Shown piece by piece: positions 33,277 to 41,348 of a stretch of DNA of 64,000 nt. The stretch spans positions 620,001 through 684,000 of the forward strand of contig NZ_JAGSYD010000002.1 in assembly GCF_025685575.1 (NCBI RefSeq), written 5' to 3'. The position numbers were made by a program, and so were the translations under genes. The notes under the pieces were generated by a model. The model was not told the origin of the DNA. It saw only the letters and a program-made list of their open reading frames with translations, and searched no databases. The DNA is from Granulicella cerasi. Lineage in GTDB: Bacteria > Acidobacteriota > Terriglobia > Terriglobales > Acidobacteriaceae. How positions within the stretch are numbered: the first letter of the stretch is position 1; every line of letters begins with the position of its first letter.

Positions 33277-36200
33277 CTACTTTTTCGGATACGCCGCTTC
33301 GACGGTGAGGATCTCATACGGCTTGATCGGCACCGTGATCGTGTCCTTCGCCAGCGGCAACGCGCCCTGCGGTGACTCCATCAGATTCACCTCACGCGCG
33401 CCGCTTGCTCCTTGCGGAATATGCAGCGTGACCGTCGTCGCCTTGCCTTCCGCTTCATACATGCGGAAGACGAGGGCGTCGGCGTCCTCGGCCTTCTTCA
33501 CAGCGGTCAGGATGACGTTCGGCTGGTCGACGCTGACAAAGCTCATCTCAGCAGGGAGATTGCCAGTGTGCGCGAAGGTTTGCGTTGCGATGAGCGGCTG
33601 GTTCAACTCATACGCGCGACGGATGGTGTCAGACTTATGCCACTCGCCGGTATGCGGGTAGATGGCGTAGCGGAAGTGCTGGATGCCCTGATCGGCATCG
33701 GCATCCGGCCACGTAGGCGACCGCAGCAACGTGAGACGAAGTACGTTGCCGACCGCGTCGTAGCCGTACTTCGAGTCGTTCAGGATCGACACACCCTGCT
33801 TCGCGTCGCCGAGATCAGCCCACTGCAGCGCAGGGACTTCGAACTGCGCCTTCTGGTAGCTGTTGTCGCGCGTAGTCGGACGCTGGATGCTGCCGTAGGG
33901 GATTTCGTAAGTGGCCTTCGGTGCCGTTGCAGCGAGCGGGAACGCAGCCTTCAGCAGGACGTGCTTCTCGTGCCAGTCGATAGTGGTGTCAATGACAACG
34001 GTGTCAGCGTAGTTCGTCATCGAGATGTCTTGAGTGATATGGCTCTTGTTGTATGTGTACTGGACTCGAACAACAAAACCCAACCCGTCAGCATGCACGA
34101 CGCGAACAGAATCAGCCTTCGCTATGATTTCGGGAGCTTTATCTAGAGTGCCCGGATCGATGTTCCATGCGTCGTAGTTCTTTGGATTGTCTGCGAAGGC
34201 TTGGAGCTGATTGGAGCAGCCCTGAGCCAGCATCTCCCGTTTCCCACCATCGATTCGCAAGTGAGTTATACAGCCGTTCTTCTTGTCGATAGAAAGTTCA
34301 GAGCTGCTGTTGGATACCGTGATCTCGTCAGCAGATTCATTTACGGGGAGAAAGTTCCTGGTGAGGGCGGTGCAGCTAAGCTTACCGCACCCTTTCTGCG
34401 GATGGATGACCGTGTAGCCCAAAGCCGGGACTCGAACCTCCACCAATGCTCCACCATCTACAACACGCGAAGGCACTATGCCGCCGCTAGTTGGAGAGTA
34501 GTCACCGAACTGATCGCCTGTTGATCCTTCAGGAAGTACATCAACGCGAACAATATCCTTACGTTCCCATGGCAGTGGATTGAATACGACGATCGGGCCG
34601 CCGACCGGCACCTGCGTATTCACCTGAGCGGCAATTTGCTTGATAGCGCCTTCGTTGATCAAGGCATCCTGATTCAACACCTCTTTGTAATCCTTCGCGG
34701 CATCGCGATAGATCGTCGCCACGCCGGAACCTGCGGCAAGGTCGTGAAACTGGTTGAAGGTGATCTTCTTCCAATTCTCCGTCAGTTCCTCCGCCGGATA
34801 CTTCTGCCCAAAGAGCCACGCGAAGCTCGCAAGCTTTTCTGCATCGAGCGTCTCGGCCTCGGTGCGGCGCATGAAGGCCTTGTGCTTGGCCTGCGTCGTG
34901 TAGATGCCGCGGTGGTATTCAAAGTAAAGCTCGTCATTCCACGTCGGAATCGATAGATTTCCGTTCGCGTCAGGGGCTGCGGGCTTGTAGCTCAAAACGT
35001 TGTCATAGTTCAGCACCGGTGAGTTCGCAGAGAGTTTCGTCTGCACATTGTCGAAGTACTGTTGCGCGGTGGTGAAACGGAAATTTGGCAGCGCGGTGAG
35101 CTGCTTGCTCAGCGCCATCCAGTGCTCGGCAGAGTCGAGCATATCGCGCGTGGGGCCGCCGCCGTGGTCACCTACGCCGTAGAGGTCGAGGTGCTCAGCG
35201 GTGCCGGGGTTGCGCTGCGACGACTCTGCGTAATCCGCCGAGAGGCGCGTGGGGTTGACGTTCGTCCAAGCGTAGTCCGTCGGGAAGTATGTGAGGACCT
35301 TGGAGCCGTCGGGCGACTGCCACCAGAAGAGGCGCAGTGGAAGCTGGTTCGTGTCGTTCCAGTGCATCTTCTGCGTGACGAAGTAGTCGAGCCCCGAGCG
35401 CTTATAGATCTGCGGCAGCTGCCAGTTGTAGCCAAACGAATCCGGGTTCCAGCCGATGCGCGCCGTCACGTCGTAGAGGTTCTTGAAGACGCGCTGCCCC
35501 ACTAGCAACTGCCGCACGAGCGACTCGCCACCGGGCAGGTTCAGGTCCGGCTCAATCCACATGCCGCCGACGATCTCCCAGCGACCCTCCTTCACGCGCT
35601 GCTTGATCTGCGCATCGATATCCGGATACTTGTCCGCCATCCACGCCGAATACTGCGAGGCCGACTGCGAAAACTTGTAGTCCGGATACTCATTCATCAG
35701 CTGCAGCGCGGTGGAGAAGGTGCGCTTCACCACGTCCACCGTCTCGCTCGCAGGCCACAGCCACGCGGCGTCGATGTGCGAGTTGCCCACAAGGTCCACC
35801 GTTGCCGTATGCGTCGCCGGAGCGAGGGTAGCGAGCACCGCCTGCGCCTTCACCAGCGACACGTCGAAGGCCTTCTGGTTAGCGTGTTCGAGCGCTTTGA
35901 AATCGATCGCGGCGATGGCCTTATGCACCTCGGGCAGAAGGTCCGGACGCGGCTTCGGCAACGCCGGCAGCAGGTTCGCAGCGGCGATGATCTGCGTACG
36001 GATGTCGTTAGGGCTGGGACGCGTGGAGTCCGCCGGCGGCTCAATGCGCAGGCTCACGCCGCGGAAGCGCTTCTCGTCCACCGTGCGCAACAACTTCACG
36101 GCGACGAGGATTTTATCGCCCGGCTTCGCACTTTCGGTCAGCACGATCGGCTCGAGGTCCTCGCCGATGGCGACGCGGCGGCCGTTGAAGTAGATGATCT

Positions 36201-36579
36201 CCGGCATAGGGCCGTTCGCGTCAGCCTGGAACTGAAACCAGATGCGGGAACCCGTGATGTCGTAACCGCCGACGGTCTTCGGGATCTCGATCACGCGGCG
36301 ATACCAGACCGCATCCATCGGCGCGAGGATGGGCTTACGCGGCGCAGGCATGTCGACCGACGGCCAGCCCGCATCCTCGAGCGTGGGCGCTTCGCCATGC
36401 GGTAGGTCGCCCGCGTGGAAGCGCCATGCACCGCCAGGCAGCACCGAAAGCTCTTCAAGCGAATGCAGTCGGGCCACGTCTTCCTGGCTAAGGTTCTTCA
36501 ACTCACGCACCGGCGTGAACGACTGGGCGGAAGCAAGTGAGGCCACTAGAGCGAGCGGAGCAAGCAAACGGAATCGCAT
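33277..36579 (-). CDS. Secreted alpha-mannosidase, GH38
   Basis: 1100-residue retaining glycosidase that trims alpha-mannosides. It has a signal peptide ('LLAPLALVASLASAQ'), an N-terminal beta-sandwich region with 'WYRRVIEIPKTVGGYD', then the GH38 catalytic domain: 'VGNSHIDAAWLWPASETVDV' (zinc-binding His and Asp), 'VGGMWIEPDLNLPGGESLVR', 'GWNPDSFGYNWQLPQI' (nucleophile Asp in WNPD), and later 'GVGDHGGGPTRDML' with a further metal-binding His. The large C-terminal beta-domains follow. Length fits the multidomain bacterial GH38 enzymes. Outer periplasmic or extracellular location is inferred from the signal peptide. Confidence 0.95.
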   Translation of the reverse strand: MRFRLLAPLALVASLASAQSFTPVRELKNLSQEDVARLHSLEELSVLPGGAWRFHAGDLPHGEAPTLEDAGWPSVDMPAPRKPILAPMDAVWYRRVIEIPKTVGGYDITGSRIWFQFQADANGPMPEIIYFNGRRVAIGEDLEPIVLTESAKPGDKILVAVKLLRTVDEKRFRGVSLRIEPPADSTRPSPNDIRTQIIAAANLLPALPKPRPDLLPEVHKAIAAIDFKALEHANQKAFDVSLVKAQAVLATLAPATHTATVDLVGNSHIDAAWLWPASETVDVVKRTFSTALQLMNEYPDYKFSQSASQYSAWMADKYPDIDAQIKQRVKEGRWEIVGGMWIEPDLNLPGGESLVRQLLVGQRVFKNLYDVTARIGWNPDSFGYNWQLPQIYKRSGLDYFVTQKMHWNDTNQLPLRLFWWQSPDGSKVLTYFPTDYAWTNVNPTRLSADYAESSQRNPGTAEHLDLYGVGDHGGGPTRDMLDSAEHWMALSKQLTALPNFRFTTAQQYFDNVQTKLSANSPVLNYDNVLSYKPAAPDANGNLSIPTWNDELYFEYHRGIYTTQAKHKAFMRRTEAETLDAEKLASFAWLFGQKYPAEELTENWKKITFNQFHDLAAGSGVATIYRDAAKDYKEVLNQDALINEGAIKQIAAQVNTQVPVGGPIVVFNPLPWERKDIVRVDVLPEGSTGDQFGDYSPTSGGIVPSRVVDGGALVEVRVPALGYTVIHPQKGCGKLSCTALTRNFLPVNESADEITVSNSSSELSIDKKNGCITHLRIDGGKREMLAQGCSNQLQAFADNPKNYDAWNIDPGTLDKAPEIIAKADSVRVVHADGLGFVVRVQYTYNKSHITQDISMTNYADTVVIDTTIDWHEKHVLLKAAFPLAATAPKATYEIPYGSIQRPTTRDNSYQKAQFEVPALQWADLGDAKQGVSILNDSKYGYDAVGNVLRLTLLRSPTWPDADADQGIQHFRYAIYPHTGEWHKSDTIRRAYELNQPLIATQTFAHTGNLPAEMSFVSVDQPNVILTAVKKAEDADALVFRMYEAEGKATTVTLHIPQGASGAREVNLMESPQGALPLAKDTITVPIKPYEILTVEAAYPKK

Positions 36580-36694
36580 GAGCAGAAGGGTATCGCAAGC
36601 GAGCTAAGAGGTATAAACTGATCCGCGAGACGTACTACAGTGGCCTGCCGTTGCTCGGCGGGCCGAATTGTTTTGATTGGGAAGAAGGGTCCAG

Positions 36695-37723
36695 ATGACC
36701 ACAAAGACAGAGACCACCGCCTCGGGCGCACACACTCCAACCGCCGAGCTTCCAGTGACGCTGCACGGGCGCGAACTGACGCCGAACAAGCAGATTCCGC
36801 TGAACCTCGACTGGGTGGAAGAGATTCAGGTAAACACCTCAGCGGTCGAACGGCGCGCCGCGACGATCGGCTCACGCCGCTCGGTGAAGAAGGAGTGGCA
36901 GGTCGCGTGGCTGTTGCGCGCCATCGCCTGCATGGACCTCACGACACTCGCGGGCGACGACTCGGCCGAGCGCGTAAAGCGCCTCTGCGCCAAGGCGCGT
37001 CGACCGCTCGAAGAGAAGATCGTCAACGCGCTGGGCATCGAGAGCCTGAGGCTCACGACCGGCGCCGTCTGCGTGTATCACACGTTTGTGGAGACGGCCG
37101 TGAAGGCGCTCGAAGGCTCGGGCGTGCCAGTGGCCGCTGTGTCGACGGGCTTCCCTGCTGGTCTCGCCCCGCTGGAGACGCGCGTCGAAGAAATTCGCCG
37201 TTCGGTAGAAGCAGGCGCAAGCGAGATCGACATCGTCATCACGCGCTCGCATGTCTTCAACGGCGAGTGGAACGCGCTGTACGACGAAGTCGCAGCCTTC
37301 AAGGAGGCTTGCGGTCCGGCGCACATGAAGACGATTCTCGGCACGGGCGACCTGCTGACGCTGCGCAACGTGGCCCGCGCATCGTGGGTTTCCATGATGG
37401 CGGGTTCGGACTTCATCAAGACCTCGACGGGCAAGGAAGCCGTGAACGCGACGCTGCCGGTCTCGCTGGTGATGGTGCGCGCGATCCGCGACTACGCCGA
37501 GCGCACAGGCATGTCGGTCGGCTACAAGCCCGCAGGCGGCATCAAGACGGCTAAGCAGTCGCTGGACTGGCTCTCGCTGATGAAGGATGAGCTGGGTCGT
37601 CCGTGGCTCGAGCCGTCACTCTTCCGCTTTGGTGCAAGCTCGATGCTCGGCGATATCGAGCGCCAGCTTGAGCACTACGTGACCGGGCGGTATTCAGCAA
37701 CGTATCGGCATCCGTTGGCGTAG
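36695..37723 (+). CDS. deoC: Deoxyribose-phosphate aldolase
   Basis: Cleaves 2-deoxyribose-5-phosphate to glyceraldehyde-3-phosphate and acetaldehyde. 342 residues; the core is DeoC-like: 'MDLTTLAGDDSAERVKRLC', 'VCVYHTFVETAVKAL', 'GASEIDIVITRSHVFNG', 'HMKTILGTGDL', 'SDFIKTSTGKEAVNATLPVS' (Schiff-base Lys in 'FIKTSTG') and 'VGYKPAGGIKTAKQSLDWL'. It has an N-terminal extension of about 70 residues compared with the short 220-260-residue enzymes, as in the longer class. The ATG at 36695 follows GAAGGGT. With the ALDH gene downstream it forms an acetaldehyde-producing and -oxidising pair. Confidence 0.96.
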   Translation: MTTKTETTASGAHTPTAELPVTLHGRELTPNKQIPLNLDWVEEIQVNTSAVERRAATIGSRRSVKKEWQVAWLLRAIACMDLTTLAGDDSAERVKRLCAKARRPLEEKIVNALGIESLRLTTGAVCVYHTFVETAVKALEGSGVPVAAVSTGFPAGLAPLETRVEEIRRSVEAGASEIDIVITRSHVFNGEWNALYDEVAAFKEACGPAHMKTILGTGDLLTLRNVARASWVSMMAGSDFIKTSTGKEAVNATLPVSLVMVRAIRDYAERTGMSVGYKPAGGIKTAKQSLDWLSLMKDELGRPWLEPSLFRFGASSMLGDIERQLEHYVTGRYSATYRHPLA

Positions 37724-37725
37724 GC

Positions 37726-38709
37726 ATGTCCGTCCACATGCCAAATGACGCACCAATGGACTCCCCAAAATCCAAGCAATTGCTTGGATTCCTGTTCCGT
37801 GCGCAAAAATGGGGATTCAATAGATGTTTAGCGCCAGGAGACGAGTGCAAGTCGCATGCGATAAATTCTCACTCAATCCAAAACGCGAAGGTTCTTGACC
37901 TTCTTAGCCGAAATGGTCATGTAAAGATGATCAAATATGAAATGAAGAAAGACGATTTCATCATCGCCTTTCAGGATATCGGCAGGAATCAAGCATCAAC
38001 ATTTGGCGGGTTCTGCTCAGATCATGACACGGAAATTTTTAAGCCCATAGATTTGCAGCAAATAGATGAAGCAAACACCGAGCAACTATTTCTGCTGGCA
38101 TATAGATCAGTGGCGAAAGAGGTCCACTCGTCAATGCAAGCGGCATCTATTTCTCAATCTGCCTATCAAAAACGCGTTACGCTTGGTATCGACAACGGCA
38201 ACGAACCCGAACCAGCAGGAATGATGGCGATTGAACGAATGATGGCGGCCTATAACGCTCATCAATACAAGCTCCTGCTAGATGAAGCCATCGGGCAGGC
38301 AGACTATTCAAGACTCGAGCACATCAGCTTCTGGATAGATCATGCACAACCTAGTTGTGCTGTGAGCGCGTTATTCGATATCGACAAGCAAGCGGTAGAC
38401 ACGGAAGCTCCTTGGGTTGCGATGAATCTGTTTCCTGTCTCAAATTCTAAGAGTTTTGTGCTCTTCAGTTTTCTGCCCGAAGAAGCTCCAAGAGCGAGAG
38501 ACTACCTAAGAGAAGTCGTCTCGGCATCAGGCGACTACCAGAAATATCTCTTGAGCAGATTAGTTATCAAGCATTGCGAGAATTTCGTTGTTGCACCCGC
38601 CATTTTCGACACTTGGAGTCAAGACAAGGCAAAAGATATATGCGAATTCTTTCGCGACACTCTTCGCTTCGATAAAGCAGTCGACAATTCTAATCTTTAC
38701 CTTTTTTAA
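37726..38709 (+). CDS. Uncharacterised protein with Cys/His zinc-like motif
   Basis: 327 residues, no family named. The N terminus carries a probable metal site: 'CLAPGDECKSHAINSHSIQ' (two Cys, two His) and 'FGGFCSDHDTEIF' about 60 residues later. The rest is helical and soluble, with no membrane segment. It lies two bases after deoC and 26 bases before the aldehyde dehydrogenase gene, so it splits what looks like a natural pair. Its DNA is visibly richer in A and T and uses codons (AAA, AAT, TTT, ATA) rare in its neighbours, which points to recent acquisition. Start is uncertain among 37726, 37738 and 37756; none has a clear ribosome binding site. Confidence 0.75.
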   Translation: MSVHMPNDAPMDSPKSKQLLGFLFRAQKWGFNRCLAPGDECKSHAINSHSIQNAKVLDLLSRNGHVKMIKYEMKKDDFIIAFQDIGRNQASTFGGFCSDHDTEIFKPIDLQQIDEANTEQLFLLAYRSVAKEVHSSMQAASISQSAYQKRVTLGIDNGNEPEPAGMMAIERMMAAYNAHQYKLLLDEAIGQADYSRLEHISFWIDHAQPSCAVSALFDIDKQAVDTEAPWVAMNLFPVSNSKSFVLFSFLPEEAPRARDYLREVVSASGDYQKYLLSRLVIKHCENFVVAPAIFDTWSQDKAKDICEFFRDTLRFDKAVDNSNLYLF

Positions 38710-38735
38710 GACCTGTGTATTGCGAGACAAATCAT

Positions 38736-41126
38736 ATGAGCAACAGCATCGTGGAGAAGTACCACAGCATGGAATACGGTCCGGCACCGGAAGACGCAAG
38801 CGAAGTGATCAAGTGGCTCGACGCGCACAAGCGCAGCTTCGGGCACTATATCGACGGCGAGTGGACCAAGCCCGGCAAGGCGACCTTCGCCACCAAGAAC
38901 CCCGCGACCGGCGAGACGCTCGCGACCATCGCCAGTGCCGATGCTACGGAAGTTGACCGTGCCGTGAAGGCTGCTCGTGCGGCTCTGCCTGCGTGGCAGG
39001 CGCTCACCGGGCACCAGCGTGCGCGCTACCTCTATGCGCTGGCACGGCAGGTGCAGAAGCACTCGCGCAAGCTCGCCGTGCTGGAGACGTTGGACAACGG
39101 CAAGTCCATTCGCGAGTCACGCGATATCGATATTCCGCTGGTAGCGCGTCACTTCTACCACCACGCCGGTTGGGCGCAGTTGATCGACGAAGAGTTCCCC
39201 GGCTATGAGCCGTGCGGCGTCGTCGGCCAGATCATTCCGTGGAACTTCCCGCTACTGATGTTTGCGTGGAAGGTCGCTCCGGCGCTGGCTGCGGGCAATA
39301 CTGTCGTGATCAAGCCCGCCGAGTACACGCCGCTCACCGCCATCGCGCTCGGCGAGATCGCCGACGAAATCGGCCTGCCTAAGGGCGTGCTGAACATCGT
39401 GCAGGGCGACGGCAAGACCGGCGCCGCGATCGCCGAACACCCCGGCATCGACAAGGTCGCCTTCACCGGTTCGACCGAAGTGGGCCGCATCATTCGCAAG
39501 GCGACCGCTGCGTCGTCGAAGAAGCTCTCGCTCGAGCTCGGCGGCAAGTCGCCGTTCATCGTCTTTGACGATGCCGACCTCGACTCCGCGGTCGAAGGCC
39601 TCGTGGATGGCATCTGGTTCAACCAGGGCCAGGTCTGCTGCGCAGGTTCGCGCCTGCTCGTGCAGGAGCGAGTGGCCGAAAAGCTCTACGACAAGATCCG
39701 CGCGCGCATGGCGACGCTGCGTGTCGGCTCCCCGCTGGACAAGGCGGTCGACATCGGCGCCATCGTCGATCAGGTGCAGTACGACCGCATCCAGTCGCTG
39801 ATCAAGAAGGGCTGCGACGAGGGCGCGACCTGCTGGCAGCCGGAGATTTCGCTGCCCGAGAAGGGCCTCTTCCTCAAGCCGACGCTGCTCACCGGCGTCT
39901 CCCCTGCCTCCACCGTGGCGCAGGAAGAGATCTTCGGGCCGGTGCTCTCGGCGATGACCTTCCGCACGCCCGCCGAGGCGATTGAGCTTGCGAACAACAC
40001 CGTTTACGGCCTCGCCGCGAGCATCTGGAGCGAGAACATCAACGTCGCGCTCGACGTTGCCGCGCAGGTGAAGGCGGGTGTCGTCTGGATCAACGCGACG
40101 AACGTCTTCGACGCGGCCGCAGGCTTTGGCGGCTATCGCGAATCCGGCTACGGGCGCGAGGGCGGCAAGGAAGGGATGTACGAGTACCTCGTACCGAAGT
40201 GGTTCCACGACGAGGTGAAGGCGAAGCCCGTGCAAGCGCTGCCCGAGCCCGAGGTCGAAACTACCGACGAGCCCGCCGACGCCTTCGGCATCGACCGCAC
40301 CGTGAAGCTCTACATCGGCGGCAAGCAGGCGCGTCCGGACTCGGGCTACAGCTACCCGGTCTATGGTCGCGACGGCAAGCAGGTCGGCGAGGCTCCGCTG
40401 GGCAGCCGCAAGGACATTCGTAACGCCGTGGAGGCCGCTCGCGCCGCCACCAAGTGGGGCAAGAACACCGCTCACGGCCGCGCACAGGTGCTCTACTTCC
40501 TCGCTGAAAACCTTGTGCAGCGCCGCGAAGAGATCGTCGCGAAGCTTGCGCAGTTCGTCGGACCGGAGCAGGCGGCGATTGAGCTCGACTACACCGTCGA
40601 GCGCACCTTCGCCTACGCGGGCTGGTGCGATAAGTACGAGGGCTCGGTCCACAACCCGCCGATGCGCATGGTGACTCTGGCGATGAAGGAAGCCATCGGC
40701 ACCATCGGCATCCTCGCGCCGGACGACGCTCCTCTGCTCGGCCTGATGTCGCTGGTGCTGCCGGCGGTCGCGATGGGTAACACCGTCATCGCCGTCCCGA
40801 GCGAACGCACGGCGACGCTGATGGGCGAGCTCTACCAAGTCTTCGACACCAGCGACCTGCCCGGCGGCGTCGTGAACTTCGTCTCCGGCAAGGCCAGCGA
40901 ACTCGGTAAGACGCTCGCCGAGCACGATGACATCGACGCGGTCTGGAGCTTCCGCGATGAGGCCGCTTCCACCCAGGCCAAGGCGCTCTCCATCGGCAAC
41001 CTGAAGCAGATTTGGACCAACGAAGGCCGTCAGATTGACTGGTTTAACCCCGCCGAGGCCGAGGGCCGCTGGTTCCTCCGCCACGCCACACAAGTCAAGA
41101 ATGTGTGGGTTCCGTACGGAGAGTAA
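38736..41126 (+). CDS. Double-domain aldehyde dehydrogenase, ALDH16-like
   Basis: NAD-dependent oxidation of an aldehyde, probably acetaldehyde from DeoC. 796 residues in two ALDH folds. The first (about 1-480) is complete: 'GQIIPWNFPLLMFAWKVAPA', 'FTGSTEVGRII', catalytic Glu in 'LELGGKSPFIV' and catalytic Cys in 'FNQGQVCCAGSR'. The second (about 500-796) keeps the fold ('GRAQVLYFLAENLVQRREEI', 'IGILAPDDAPLLGLMSLVLP') but shows no equivalent catalytic Cys motif. One active and one degenerate ALDH domain is the layout of ALDH16. ATG 38736 is used; the open frame starts slightly earlier. Confidence 0.93.
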   Translation: MSNSIVEKYHSMEYGPAPEDASEVIKWLDAHKRSFGHYIDGEWTKPGKATFATKNPATGETLATIASADATEVDRAVKAARAALPAWQALTGHQRARYLYALARQVQKHSRKLAVLETLDNGKSIRESRDIDIPLVARHFYHHAGWAQLIDEEFPGYEPCGVVGQIIPWNFPLLMFAWKVAPALAAGNTVVIKPAEYTPLTAIALGEIADEIGLPKGVLNIVQGDGKTGAAIAEHPGIDKVAFTGSTEVGRIIRKATAASSKKLSLELGGKSPFIVFDDADLDSAVEGLVDGIWFNQGQVCCAGSRLLVQERVAEKLYDKIRARMATLRVGSPLDKAVDIGAIVDQVQYDRIQSLIKKGCDEGATCWQPEISLPEKGLFLKPTLLTGVSPASTVAQEEIFGPVLSAMTFRTPAEAIELANNTVYGLAASIWSENINVALDVAAQVKAGVVWINATNVFDAAAGFGGYRESGYGREGGKEGMYEYLVPKWFHDEVKAKPVQALPEPEVETTDEPADAFGIDRTVKLYIGGKQARPDSGYSYPVYGRDGKQVGEAPLGSRKDIRNAVEAARAATKWGKNTAHGRAQVLYFLAENLVQRREEIVAKLAQFVGPEQAAIELDYTVERTFAYAGWCDKYEGSVHNPPMRMVTLAMKEAIGTIGILAPDDAPLLGLMSLVLPAVAMGNTVIAVPSERTATLMGELYQVFDTSDLPGGVVNFVSGKASELGKTLAEHDDIDAVWSFRDEAASTQAKALSIGNLKQIWTNEGRQIDWFNPAEAEGRWFLRHATQVKNVWVPYGE

Positions 41127-41155
41127 CCACTGCGCGGTTACCTCCGGAAATGAAG

Positions 41156-41190
41156 CAGGCGCCTCACTTGAGGCGCCTGTACCCTTTTTT
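41156..41190 (+). terminator. Terminator after the aldehyde dehydrogenase gene
   Basis: Stem CAGGCGCCTC / GAGGCGCCTG with a four-base loop, followed by TACCCTTTTTT on the plus strand. Confidence 0.9.
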
Positions 41191-41348
41191 GACGCCATGA
41201 AACATAGAGTCCAAGGTAACCGCAGGTAACCCGAAAGTAGTAATGTCATGCGCCCCCCGTGCAATGGGGGAAAACAGGGGTAGCCGCTGTAATGAAGGTA
41301 CTCTCTGGAACGGGTTGTCGACGTTCCGTGAGTACGGGTACCCCATCT

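Noticed and set aside
41190-41348. c-di-GMP riboswitch before the EAL gene
   Set aside because: The leader has short GC-rich repeats but lacks the conserved GEMM core (a GNRA-like tetraloop with its receptor and the conserved G-rich strand), so I do not call it.
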